A stretch of DNA of 64,000 nucleotides from Blautia hominis (lineage in GTDB: Bacteria; Bacillota; Clostridia; Lachnospirales; Lachnospiraceae). The stretch spans positions 682,001 through 746,000 of the forward strand of contig NQOF01000002.1 of assembly GCA_002270465.1 (NCBI GenBank), read 5' to 3'. Both the position numbers and the translations under genes were made by a program. Below, one piece after another: positions 40,246 to 48,939 of this stretch (positions within the stretch are counted from its first letter, which is position 1; every line of letters begins with the position of its first letter). The notes beneath the pieces were generated by a model, which was given only the letters and a program-made list of their open reading frames with translations, had not been told where the DNA came from and did not search any database.

Positions 40246-40463
40246 TTATTTTTAAATAAATCTGTATTATGGCTTCATATTATCATAGAGTAATGATAAA
40301 ATCTACAGGATGGGAACGGATAAGGCTGATTCATTTGATCCCGGTGTCATATTATGCAAGAAAAAAATGACCGAGGATGGTACAATGATAAAAGCATGAC
40401 CCAAATAGCAAAAAGCGTTTTGGACGCAGTAACAAATTCAATTGACACCAATGGAGGTTGTAT

Positions 40464-40886
40464 ATGGAAGTTAATTTTAAAAAATTAGAACGTGTATTGA
40501 GTACAGCAGAAGTGATCTATTTATCAACAAGCAAAAATGACATGGTTTCCTCAAGACCTGTAAGTCCTTTAAATATAGGGCTGCGCTTATATGTAAGAAC
40601 ATCAGCAGCAAGCAGAAAAGCGAAAGATATGTTAAGTAATCCCAATATTGCAGTCTGCGTGGGGAACTTTTATTTTACAGGAAAAGCAAAGGCGCTGGGG
40701 TCTGTATTTGATGACAGAAATACGGAAATAAAATCAGCTTATATATTGCGATATCCGGATTCTTTCAGTGAGGAAGATGAATTTATAAAATCAGATGAAG
40801 TATTTTTTGAGCTATTGATCGAGAATGCGTCTGAATGGATTTATGAAGATGGTGTTCCCATCGGTTTAGCAGAACGGCGGTCATAA
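40464..40886 (+). CDS. Pyridoxamine 5'-phosphate oxidase-family protein
   Basis: 140 residues from ATG 40464 (GGAGG 6 bp upstream; TTG 40458 is less likely). The split-barrel pattern reads VIYLSTSKNDMVSSRPVSPL, then LYVRTSAASRKAKDMLSNPN, IAVCVGNFYFTGKAKALGSV; the end SEWIYEDGVPIGL is compact. It lacks the full PNPO phosphate site, so a flavin-binding stress protein is more likely than a B6 enzyme. Confidence 0.85.
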   Translation: MEVNFKKLERVLSTAEVIYLSTSKNDMVSSRPVSPLNIGLRLYVRTSAASRKAKDMLSNPNIAVCVGNFYFTGKAKALGSVFDDRNTEIKSAYILRYPDSFSEEDEFIKSDEVFFELLIENASEWIYEDGVPIGLAERRS

Positions 40887-41175
40887 AACACATAGATGGT
40901 CAGATACCATGAAACGCGTCCCCGGGATGGGAAAAAAACCTTTCATACCTTTAGAAAAGGAAAACAGAGAAAACTTTGGAACATTCGTGAAAAAAACCTA
41001 CAAAAAATACGTTTAGAATAGCAAATAGAACCAATATGTGGTACAATAGATATTAATTACAGACATGCCTTATTTGCCCCTTGTAATTTTTTCATTAAAG
41101 TGCAGAGAGTGAAAAAATTAACAAAAGTAGATAGGATTTTTGTCTGTAAATCAATTTTATAAGGAAGGTGAACAA

Positions 41176-43140
41176 TTGGAGAATTATACCAAGTATAAGC
41201 TGAAGGGGAATGAAGAACTGGCTTCATTACTGGCCGACAAGGATAAGCTGTTCGTCATTGCCTGCAACAAGTGCTTCAAGGAATTTGAGACCATTGACGA
41301 ACCGGATTGCGGTGAATTTGAAAAAATCGCTGCCGAACATGGAAAAACAGTCACTGGCAGTGCAAAGGTTGATTTTTTGTGCAACAAAACCCAGACTGGG
41401 AACAAATTACAGGATATGATTCCTGAAGGCACGGAGCATGTTTTTGTAATATCCTGCGGTCTGGGTATTCAGACAGTTGCAGATATGGCAGAGGTACCTG
41501 TATATGCGGCCAGCAATTCATTGAACTATACAGGACATCACGGCATGGCATTGACCCAAAAGCGCTGTGATGCATGTGCCCAGTGTTACCTGAATGTCAC
41601 CGGGGGAGTCTGTCCAATCGTTGACTGCTCAAAGAGTCTGGTAAACGGACAGTGCGGCGGCGCAAAGAATGGAAAATGCGAAGTGGATCCCGACAAAGAC
41701 TGTGCCTGGGAAAAGATCAATAAGAAGCTGGAAAAGCAGGGACGTCTTGAAGAATTTTTGAATCAGCCGGTTCAGGTTCGCGATTATTCAAAAACCAATT
41801 TTAAAGTTATTAATGACTATGTGAAATCCATTCGTGAGGAAAGATTCGCAGGCTACTATGGCGGTGTTCATCCGTCAGAGCGTAAAGAATTCAGTGAACA
41901 TATTACGCTTAAAAGGTTCCCGGAGCCGAAGACTGTTGTCATTTCCATGTCACAGCATTTAGGAGCTCCGGCAAATCCCATTGTAGAAGTGGGGGATGCA
42001 GTGAAAGTGGGACAGAAGATTGGGGAAGCGGCAGGTTTTATCAGCGCTCCTGTTCACTCCAGTGTCAGCGGAACTGTTGTTGCAGTTGAACCGCGTCTGC
42101 ATGCCACAAGAGGCAGCGAGGTGATGGCTGTAGTCATTGAATCAGATGGAAAAAATACTCTGCACGAATCAGTAAAACCAAATAAAGATTTTGAAAGCCT
42201 CACCCCGGATGAGATTATTGAGATTGTCCGCGAGGCTGGAATTGTAGGTATGGGAGGAGCAGGTTTCCCCACATCTGTCAAATTAAAACCCAATAAGCCA
42301 ATTGAAGCTATCCTGCTGAACGGCTGTGAATGTGAACCGTTTTTGACAGCAGACCACAGAGTGCTTCTGGAGTTTACAGATGATATTCTTTATGGTCTGA
42401 AAGCAATGATGAAAACGGTAGATGCCCAGAAGGGTATTATTGTCATTGAGGATAATAAGCCGGATGCTGTTGCGCTTATGGAAGAAAAAACTGCTGACTG
42501 CGACAACATTCAGGTGGTAGTGGCTAAGACAAAGTATCCGCAGGGCGCTGAAAAAATGCTGATCAAGCGCGTTATGGGAAGACAGGTTCCGCGAGGCGGT
42601 CTGCCTGCAGATGTAGGTGTTGTAGTGAGCAATATCAGTACCGTAAAGGCTGTTTCTGATGCAATTCAGAAGGGTATGCCGCTGATTGAACGTGTTGCGT
42701 CCGTAACCGGTGAAAAAATCAAAAATCCGGGCAATTATATCGTGAAGATCGGTACCAATGTAAAAGAGCTGATCGACTACTGCGGCGGCGTGACAGATGA
42801 TGATGTTTTGATCAAGATGGGTGGACCTATGATGGGATTTGCCCTTCCGGATTTGAATGTGCCGATGATGAAAGGTTCCAATGGAATCATTGCCATAGAT
42901 ACGGATCAGACACAGGAAGTGGCATGTATCAAATGCGGACGCTGTATGGATGTATGTCCTATGGAGCTTTCTCCGCTGTATTTTGCCAAGCTTGCAGATG
43001 AGCAGGACTGGGTAGGGATGCGTGACAGGAACGTCATGGATTGTGTTGAGTGCAGATGCTGTGACTACATATGTTCTTCCAAGATTCCGATTGTCAGCAA
43101 GATCAAAGCCGGAAAAAATGCCATAAGGGGGATGAAGTGA
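41176..43140 (+). CDS. Fused MetV-like and RnfC-like protein of methylene-THF reductase
   Basis: 654 residues from TTG 41176, chosen because GGAAGG is 7 bp upstream; the TTG at 41140 has none. Residues ~1-200 are a MetV-type (MTHFR C-terminal) module with a zinc/FeS Cys set: CDACAQC (131-137), CPIVDCSKSLVNGQCGG and KCEVDPDKDCAW. From ~230 on it is RnfC-like: the N-terminal barrel (IGEAAGFISAPVHSSVSGTV), the NADH/FMN domain GIVGMGGAGFPTSVKLKP and CECEPFLTADH, a SLBB-like part, and two 4Fe-4S motifs (CIKCGRCMDVCPMEL; CVECRCCDYICSS) at the end. RnfC2 modules feed electrons from NADH to MetFV in acetogens. Fusing the two is notable. Next gene begins 1 bp after its stop. Confidence 0.9.
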   Translation: MENYTKYKLKGNEELASLLADKDKLFVIACNKCFKEFETIDEPDCGEFEKIAAEHGKTVTGSAKVDFLCNKTQTGNKLQDMIPEGTEHVFVISCGLGIQTVADMAEVPVYAASNSLNYTGHHGMALTQKRCDACAQCYLNVTGGVCPIVDCSKSLVNGQCGGAKNGKCEVDPDKDCAWEKINKKLEKQGRLEEFLNQPVQVRDYSKTNFKVINDYVKSIREERFAGYYGGVHPSERKEFSEHITLKRFPEPKTVVISMSQHLGAPANPIVEVGDAVKVGQKIGEAAGFISAPVHSSVSGTVVAVEPRLHATRGSEVMAVVIESDGKNTLHESVKPNKDFESLTPDEIIEIVREAGIVGMGGAGFPTSVKLKPNKPIEAILLNGCECEPFLTADHRVLLEFTDDILYGLKAMMKTVDAQKGIIVIEDNKPDAVALMEEKTADCDNIQVVVAKTKYPQGAEKMLIKRVMGRQVPRGGLPADVGVVVSNISTVKAVSDAIQKGMPLIERVASVTGEKIKNPGNYIVKIGTNVKELIDYCGGVTDDDVLIKMGGPMMGFALPDLNVPMMKGSNGIIAIDTDQTQEVACIKCGRCMDVCPMELSPLYFAKLADEQDWVGMRDRNVMDCVECRCCDYICSSKIPIVSKIKAGKNAIRGMK

Positions 43141-43141
43141 T

Positions 43142-43780
43142 ATGTTAATTACCCAATTAAAATCAAAGGAAACTATCGTATCACTGGTGGACGGAAAGAA
43201 AGTCTTTGTCATTAACTGCCAGGGATGCAAAGAAGTTCATTTCCCTGAAAAAGAAGCCGAAGGATTCCAGAAGGAACTGGCTGAGGTTGGAAATGTGACC
43301 GGAATCATTACAACGGATTATATTTGTAATCCGGAAAATATGAAGCTGCGCCTTCAGAAACACAAAAGTGCTATTGATGCGGCAGATGTGGTACTGGTAT
43401 TCTCCTGCGGCGTCGGTGTACAGACAATTGCCGAGTACCTGGAGGATAAAAAAGTATGTGCAGCATGTGATACATACCCATTACCGGGATTCCAGGGTGT
43501 GACACCCTTAGAATATGATTGTGATCAGTGCGGTGAATGCTACCTTAACATCACCGGAGGAATCTGTCCTATCACTGCATGCTCCAAGAGTTTGGTCAAC
43601 GGCCCTTGCGGTGGCACGAAAAACGGAAAATGCGAAGTGGACAGTGAAATGGAATGTGGCTGGGAGCGTATTTACAGACGGCTGGCACAGCTTGGACGTC
43701 TGGATGAACTGAAATGCCCGGTTAAGATACGCAATTACGCAACTGATGATGAAGTGTCTAAACAAACAGAGAACTGTTAA
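43142..43780 (+). CDS. MetV-like methylene-THF reductase zinc-binding subunit
   Basis: 212 residues, RBS GGGGGATGAAGTGAT. It is a stand-alone version of the N-terminal module of the upstream fusion: CDQCGECYLNITGGICPITA (at ~126), CSKSLVNGPCGGTKNGKCEV and ECGWERIYRRL; the middle part has VLVFSCGVGVQTIAEYLEDK. In acetogens MetV partners MetF, holds iron-sulfur/zinc and passes electrons to the flavin of MetF. Two MetV modules in one operon imply either a structural pair or divergence. Confidence 0.88.
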   Translation: MLITQLKSKETIVSLVDGKKVFVINCQGCKEVHFPEKEAEGFQKELAEVGNVTGIITTDYICNPENMKLRLQKHKSAIDAADVVLVFSCGVGVQTIAEYLEDKKVCAACDTYPLPGFQGVTPLEYDCDQCGECYLNITGGICPITACSKSLVNGPCGGTKNGKCEVDSEMECGWERIYRRLAQLGRLDELKCPVKIRNYATDDEVSKQTENC

Positions 43781-43787
43781 CATTCAT

Positions 43788-43815
43788 GTAACTAGGAAGG
43801 GACTGAATAGTTACA
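43788..43815 (+). repeat. Dispersed palindrome-ended ~28-bp repeat, copy 3
   Basis: GTAACTAGGAAGGGACTGAA then TAGTTACA, with perfect terminal inverted repeat TGTAACT/AGTTACA. It sits in the 62-bp gap between metV and metF. Confidence 0.7.
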
Positions 43816-43842
43816 AATACATAATGATTAGGAGTAGGGTGA

Positions 43843-44721
43843 ATGAATATTAGCGAATTATTTCAACGTGGTGAATTTGTAGTTTCTGCAGAAGTAGGAC
43901 CGCCGAAAGGAACCAATATTGACCATCTTGTAGAAGAGGCAAAGACTTATCTGAGCGGCGTTACAGCAGTTAACGTAACAGATAACCAGTCTTCCGTTAT
44001 GCGTCTTGGCTCTCTGGCCACATGTAAAGTTCTGAAAGATGAAGGGCTGACACCGATTTATCAGTTAACCTGCCGTGACAGAAACCGTATTGCACTGCAG
44101 TCTGACCTTTTGAGCGCAGCGATGTTAGGAATTGAAAACCTGCTGCTTTTAACCGGTGACCATACAAAAATGGGAGATCATCCTCAGGCAAAACCTGTTT
44201 TCGACCTGGATTCCGTTTCCTTGATCCATACAGTGAAGCAGCTGGAATCAGGCTGCGACCTTGGCGGAAACGAACTGGTAGGCGAACCTCCAAAATTTGC
44301 AAAAGGTGCAGTAGTATCACCATGTAGTGATTCTGTAGATGCACAGCTTGCAAAAATGGAACGGAAGGTTATGGCCGGTGCTGATTATTTCCAGACACAG
44401 GCAGTTTTTGAGCCTGAAAAATTCATATCATTTATGGAAAAAGCCAAACAGTTCGGAAAACCGGTTCAGCTCGGTATTATAATTCCGAAATCCGTAGGAA
44501 TGGCAAGATTCATGAATGCAAATGTTGCCGGAATCCATGTTCCGGAATCCATGATCGACGAATTGAAGGCGGATAAAGAAAAAACAAAAGCAGGTATTAC
44601 AGGTGTTGAGATTGCTGCGCGCATTATCAAAGAATGTAAGCCATATTGCCAGGGTATACATATTATGGCATTGGGATGGGAATCCAAAGTACCGGATCTC
44701 CTGAAACAGGCCGGACTTTAA
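43843..44721 (+). CDS. metF: Methylenetetrahydrofolate reductase
   Basis: 292 residues, RBS TAGGAGTAGGGTG. The MetF TIM barrel is plain: FVVSAEVGPPKGTNIDHLVE (catalytic Glu region), TAVNVTDNQSSVMRLGSL, PIYQLTCRDRNRIALQSDLL, LLLLTGDHTKMGDHPQAKPV and DYFQTQAVFEPEKFISFMEK, with FAD/folate residues. It reduces methylene-THF to methyl-THF; in acetogens this is the methyl-branch step. With the MetV-RnfC fusion and MetV it should form an NADH-linked complex. A 17-bp terminator hairpin follows. Confidence 0.95.
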   Translation: MNISELFQRGEFVVSAEVGPPKGTNIDHLVEEAKTYLSGVTAVNVTDNQSSVMRLGSLATCKVLKDEGLTPIYQLTCRDRNRIALQSDLLSAAMLGIENLLLLTGDHTKMGDHPQAKPVFDLDSVSLIHTVKQLESGCDLGGNELVGEPPKFAKGAVVSPCSDSVDAQLAKMERKVMAGADYFQTQAVFEPEKFISFMEKAKQFGKPVQLGIIIPKSVGMARFMNANVAGIHVPESMIDELKADKEKTKAGITGVEIAARIIKECKPYCQGIHIMALGWESKVPDLLKQAGL

Positions 44722-44775
44722 TGCTGTAAGGGTTATGGATCAATGCCCATTTTAAATTATCTTAATCCCAAATAA

Positions 44776-44833
44776 AAAAATACCCACCGGAATCAATGCT
44801 TTCGCAGTATAGAGATTTCCGGTGGGTATTTTT
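44776..44833 (+). terminator. Rho-independent terminator of the metF operon
   Basis: Perfect 17-bp stem, AAAAATACCCACCGGAA (44776-44792) with its complement at 44817-44833, loop 24 nt, T-run within the arm and TGTTTTG after. Adjacent A-run makes it work on the minus strand too. Confidence 0.9.
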
Positions 44834-44908
44834 GTTTTGCCGAATCAGGATCAGCAGAGCCTCCTATTGTCCGGAAAGGCTCTGCAAATATAATCCATAC
44901 TCCGTAAT

Positions 44909-45254
44909 CTATAGTTTCATAAAATCAAATTCTAGCTGATAGTCACGAGTATCCGTTTGATATAGATCTTGATCTATTACTTTTGTTTCTTCACAACCGA
45001 TCGCAAAATAAAAAGCTATGAAGACGTTCTTTGAAAAATGCCCCCAACACAATTCCACCGGAACGAATGGTATTCTTTAAGTTTGAAAGATGATCTTCAA
45101 AACCATTTGGAAAATCTGTATCTTGATAGTTTATTTCAACAAGCTGTCTGTAACCATCAACATTACGCCAAGCCCGTCCAATATATTGGGAAGCATCAAC
45201 TTCTCTTATTCTGTCACATTCATCCAATTCTAACGTTCGGTATAATACTTCCAT
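44909..45254 (-). pseudogene. GNAT acetyltransferase gene with internal deletion
   Basis: Residues 1-~78 from ATG 45254 (MEVLYRTLELDECDRIREVD, then IGRAWRNVDGYRQLVEINYQ, SGGIVLGAFFKERL) are the N-terminal half of a GNAT. In another frame directly below, AFYFAIGCEETKVIDQDLYQ to the stop at 44909 is the C-terminal end of a GNAT of the same type. The acetyl-CoA-binding middle is missing and the two ends are out of frame. The uninterrupted frame therefore ends at 44991 with HSFLFCDRL. Clearly non-functional. Confidence 0.8.
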
Positions 45255-45281
45255 TAAAAAACTCCTGTTCTATAAATCATC

Positions 45282-45773
45282 TTAGTTCCAAGAGGTTTCC
45301 ATTGTTAACTCTAAGCACTTCCAGTCTTCATCCATCACGTGGTACGTTTCTGCATGATCGGAGATTTTATCTTGAAAGCCTGCTGCTTTATAGCAATGAT
45401 AGGCTGAAAGATTGTTCTCGAATACTCCCAGCGATGCTTTTCTGGCTCCATATATTTGAAATACAAACTTCAATCCTTGCTGTATCATTGCTTTTCCGTA
45501 ACCTTTGCCACGTTTCCCTGGGTCTAGGATCACAAATCCAAAACGCAGTTCATCTAAAGAATCACCGGGATTTCTTAAAGTGAAAAAGCCTACAATACCG
45601 GATTCATCAAATGCTGTAAATGCAATCAATGATTTAACTGTATTAAATTCCTTTTCCGTAATAGGATAGTTACCCAAAACCCCTGCCGTCCATTTGTAAA
45701 AATCAACTTCATTTTTGCACCAGGAGAGGATTGTATGAGCATCTGTCTCTTTATAAGGTCTTAATCGAATCAT
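45282..45773 (-). CDS. GNAT N-acetyltransferase, RimJ/RimL-like
   Basis: 163 residues from ATG 45773 (GGTGG 7 bp upstream; GTG 45779 is an alternative). Signature: ELRFGFVILDPGKRGKGYGK (~78-97) for acetyl-CoA and ASLGVFENNLSAYHCYKAAG (~115-134) with conserved Asn/Tyr. N-terminal IRLRPYKETDAHTILSWCKN. It lies 27 bp above the broken GNAT gene and the two may have been an operon. Confidence 0.9.
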   Translation of the reverse strand: MIRLRPYKETDAHTILSWCKNEVDFYKWTAGVLGNYPITEKEFNTVKSLIAFTAFDESGIVGFFTLRNPGDSLDELRFGFVILDPGKRGKGYGKAMIQQGLKFVFQIYGARKASLGVFENNLSAYHCYKAAGFQDKISDHAETYHVMDEDWKCLELTMETSWN

Positions 45774-45875
45774 TTTCACACCACCAAATTTTCATTTTTT
45801 CTTACTGTTAAGCTGGGATTTACAGTTTGAATTTATTATACCATCTTTTGTTGCAAATGAAAAGACAGGTTCTAT

Positions 45876-46083
45876 TTAAATGAAAAGACCGGCATTAAAA
45901 TGTCCGGCGGAGAACGCCAGCGGATTTGCATTGTGAGGGCAATCCTTAAAAATGCCCCGATCGTTATTTTTGTCGAAGCGACAAGTTTTACCAATGGAGA
46001 TATTGAACATAAGATATAGCTGGCTTTAGGGGAACGCTTGAAGGGGAAGACCACCATTATTTTAATATTTCTGAAACAAAAGT
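45876..46083 (+). pseudogene. ABC transporter ATP-binding fragment
   Basis: In one plus-strand frame: TGIKMSGGERQRICIVRAIL, KNAPIVIFVEATSFTNGDIE, then HKI, an in-frame TAG at 46017-46019, and LALGERLKGKTTIILIFLK. This is the ABC signature (LSGGERQR), then a Walker B with the Asp lost (IFVEATS for ILDEATS), and the D-loop. Only about 70 residues of a ~580-residue half-transporter remain, with a stop codon. The rest of 45774-46251 shows no gene. Confidence 0.8.
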
Positions 46084-46251
46084 CTAACATAAAGCAAACA
46101 AAAATATTCTATATTTTCACTATCAGCTAAAATACAAATTAATCGCTGCCAAATGGTAATTTAGAAAATTATCAGCATATTTTTTGAAATATATTAGTGA
46201 GTTAAATTATAGTCATCTATGTTAAAATATACTTTGAGGAGGCAGCTAGAT

Positions 46252-47196
46252 ATGGGCTGTATCAGGAGAGATGGAAAAAAGAAAATACCTGTATTAAAAT
46301 GGAAATACAGAGGTTTCCTATACATTACCCTGCTTTTTACTGCAGCACTATCTCTGCTGAATACCAGAAATAATGTATTTCCATTTTCGATTGGAATCTT
46401 GATTTATGTAATAGCTGCCTGCAGTCTGACGTTTACCTGCTTTTACATCGTGTCAGACATCAAACTGTTCAAATGCAAAGTACAGGAAATCGCCATGCCT
46501 GTAATCGTTAAAAACCATTTTACGGAGCGACTTGCAACGAATTATAGATATCGTACTGTTACATTTGCAACAACAGGGCTGCTGATGAATCTGGCATTTG
46601 CTGTATTTAACAGTGTGGTTGGCATCAAGAGTCAATCGGCCTGGTATATCACATTATCTGTTTATTATACCCTGCTAAGTATCATGCGTTATTGGGCGGT
46701 GAATTATGAGAGGCGTATATCCAAAGCAGAACAGAACAAGAAGTTGATTCTTCTGGAGCTTGCAGTTTACAGAAACTGCAGTATTCTGTTTCTTGTTATG
46801 ACAGCCGCACTTGGAGGAATGGTGTTCCTTACCCTGCGTTCCCAAGGGGGGAGGCATTATCCGGGATATACCATTTATGCTTTTGCACTCTATGCGTTTA
46901 TCAAAGTTCCGCTTGCGATCGCAGGCAGGATAAAGGCTGGTAAAATGAAGTCCCCGCTTCTGATGACTATCCAGAGCATTGGATATGCAGATGCCTGTGT
47001 TGCCATCTTGTCCTTACAGACTGCTATGCTTTCTTCTTTCGGACAGGGGAATCTGGAGGATAGAGTCGTGGAGCTGATGAATGCAGGTACAGGGGCGTTC
47101 ATGTGCCTGATGGTTCTGGGCATGGGGATTTACGGAATATATTGGGCACTAAAGCAGAAAAAAGAAATAGGAGATGGAGGAATGAGCAATGATTAA
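46252..47196 (+). CDS. Polytopic membrane protein beside a two-component system
   Basis: 314 residues from ATG 46252 (GAGGAGG 9 bp upstream); ATG 46219 has no ribosome site. Eight hydrophobic segments are visible: about 22-38, 44-70, 100-125, 130-148, 175-200, 215-235, 250-270, 285-305. Conserved-looking basic patch LTRNHFTERLATNYRYRT-like region (~85-105) between helices 2 and 3. The family is not recognised. Its 3' end overlaps the RR start by 8 bp, so it is part of the operon and might be the sensor partner of the kinase. Confidence 0.75.
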   Translation: MGCIRRDGKKKIPVLKWKYRGFLYITLLFTAALSLLNTRNNVFPFSIGILIYVIAACSLTFTCFYIVSDIKLFKCKVQEIAMPVIVKNHFTERLATNYRYRTVTFATTGLLMNLAFAVFNSVVGIKSQSAWYITLSVYYTLLSIMRYWAVNYERRISKAEQNKKLILLELAVYRNCSILFLVMTAALGGMVFLTLRSQGGRHYPGYTIYAFALYAFIKVPLAIAGRIKAGKMKSPLLMTIQSIGYADACVAILSLQTAMLSSFGQGNLEDRVVELMNAGTGAFMCLMVLGMGIYGIYWALKQKKEIGDGGMSND

Positions 47197-47860
47197 CATA
47201 CTTGTGATAGAAGATGATGCAAACCTGAATAAAATTGTGTGCCAATATCTGAATGACTGTGGCTTTTATGCAAAAGGTTGTCTGGGTGCGAACAGTGCTT
47301 ATGAAGAAATGTACAACCACCTTTATGAAATGATTATTTCTGATATTATGATGCCGGAAATTGACGGATTTGAATTTGCAGAGACGGTCCGGGCTGTAAA
47401 TAAAAATATCCCCATACTTTTTATGTCGGCAAAGGATGATCTGCCCTCAAAGCAGAAGGGGTTTCAGCTTGGTATTGACGATTATATGGTAAAACCAATC
47501 GAATTGGATGAACTTCTCCTCCGGGTACGGGCCCTTTTGCGCCGCGCTAATATTGAAATGGAGAGAAAGATTGTCATTGGTAATCTGGAGCTGGATGCAG
47601 ATGGCATGAGCGCAGAAATTGATGGAGAGGAGATCAATCTTACTACAAGGGAATTTAATATTATTTATAAGCTGCTGTCCTACCCCAAAAAAACCTTTTC
47701 CAGGGTACAGCTCATGGATGAGTTTTGGGGTGTGGAAAGCGAAACCAGCTTGCGGGCAGTGGATGTATATATTACGAAACTCCGTGACAAATTATCTGCC
47801 TGCGACGGATTTGAGATTAAAACAGTCCGGGGGCTTGGATATAAGGCGGTGCTGTCATGA
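47189..47860 (+). CDS. OmpR-family response regulator
   Basis: 223 residues. Receiver (~1-115): IEDDANL, acceptor D in MIISDIMMPEIDG and VKPIELDELL. Winged helix (~130-222): LTTREFNIIYKLLSYPKKTF and VYITKLRDKLS. It overlaps both the membrane protein upstream (8 bp) and the HK downstream (4 bp), so the four genes are tightly linked. Likely controls this locus, including the two-TM protein family. Confidence 0.93.
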   Translation: MINILVIEDDANLNKIVCQYLNDCGFYAKGCLGANSAYEEMYNHLYEMIISDIMMPEIDGFEFAETVRAVNKNIPILFMSAKDDLPSKQKGFQLGIDDYMVKPIELDELLLRVRALLRRANIEMERKIVIGNLELDADGMSAEIDGEEINLTTREFNIIYKLLSYPKKTFSRVQLMDEFWGVESETSLRAVDVYITKLRDKLSACDGFEIKTVRGLGYKAVLS

Positions 47861-48936
47861 AGCAGACAAAAGGCAATATAAAAAATACGATCAGAGAGTC
47901 TAGATTTCCCCCATCCCTTTTCGTCATATATCTGGTGGTTCTTTTATTAATGTCAGGAATGCATATCGGACTTCTGGTGCTGATGGACACACTGGGATGG
48001 AATGATTTGATTCAGACTGTTGTTCCCGTTTTATACTGGTCTGCGGTTGCCATCGGATTAACACTATTCACCAGACGGAAGGTGAGAAAGACCTATGATG
48101 TTCCAATGAAGCAGCTTGCAGAAGCAACAGATAAAGTAGCACACGGAGATTTTTCTGTTTATGTCCCCCCTATTCACACCATAGAAAAGAAGGATTATCT
48201 GGATTTTATGATCATGGATTTCAACAAGATGGTGGAAGAGCTTGGGAGTATTGAGACATTGAAGACAGATTTTTTTTCCAATGTGTCCCATGAAATCAAA
48301 ACCCCGCTTTCTATTATACAGAGTCACGCAGAACTGTTGCACACAGACGAGCTTTCGGAGGAAAAGCGTAAGGAATATACGGAAACAATTCTTTACGCAA
48401 CCCGCCGGCTTTCTAGTTTGATCACCAACATGCTGAAATTAAGCAAACTGGAAAAGCAGGCCATCACGCTGATGGCTGAGCCTTATGATGTCTGCAGACA
48501 GCTCTGCGAATGTGCTCTGCAGTTTGAAGATGTATGGGAGAAGAAAGAAATTGAATTTATTGCGGATATTGAGGATCGGGTCATGATAGCAGCAGACGAG
48601 GAACTCATGGCGCTTGTCTGGAATAACTTGTTAAGCAATGCAGTGAAATTTACGGAGCCGGGCGGAACAGTGACACTGAATCAGACTTCTGATGAAAAAG
48701 AAATCCTTGTCCGGATAAAAGACAGCGGCTGCGGCATGAGTAAGAAAACACTGGATCACATTTTTGATAAATTTTACCAGGGGGATACTTCCCATGCAAC
48801 AGAAGGAAACGGATTGGGACTTTCCATTGTTTTACGGGTGCTGCAGCTGTCAGGATTTACTATATCTGCTGAAAGTGTTGTGGGGAAAGGGAGTACCTTC
48901 ACGGTACGGATCCCAATTCAGGAAGAGGCGGTATAA
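47857..48936 (+). CDS. Sensor histidine kinase
   Basis: 359 residues. Two TM helices (~21-45 and 53-72) have a short outside loop of under 10 residues, followed by a HAMP (~75-130). HisKA is at ~140-200 (FFSNVSHEIKTPLSIIQSHA) and HATPase_c at ~245-355 (NNLLSNAVKFTEPGG, DSGCGMSK, GNGLGLSIVLRVL). With almost no extracellular domain it probably needs another protein, such as the membrane protein at 46252, to sense. Confidence 0.92.
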   Translation: MKQTKGNIKNTIRESRFPPSLFVIYLVVLLLMSGMHIGLLVLMDTLGWNDLIQTVVPVLYWSAVAIGLTLFTRRKVRKTYDVPMKQLAEATDKVAHGDFSVYVPPIHTIEKKDYLDFMIMDFNKMVEELGSIETLKTDFFSNVSHEIKTPLSIIQSHAELLHTDELSEEKRKEYTETILYATRRLSSLITNMLKLSKLEKQAITLMAEPYDVCRQLCECALQFEDVWEKKEIEFIADIEDRVMIAADEELMALVWNNLLSNAVKFTEPGGTVTLNQTSDEKEILVRIKDSGCGMSKKTLDHIFDKFYQGDTSHATEGNGLGLSIVLRVLQLSGFTISAESVVGKGSTFTVRIPIQEEAV

Positions 48937-48939
48937 CAT

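Noticed and set aside
40260-40460. Possible promoter for the FMN-binding protein (TTGATC...TTATGC or TACAAT box)
   Set aside because: Neither pair of hexamers has acceptable spacing and match, so no promoter is claimed.
41140-41175. TTG 41140 as start of the MetV-RnfC fusion
   Set aside because: No ribosome site; TTG 41176 has GGAAGG at the right distance.
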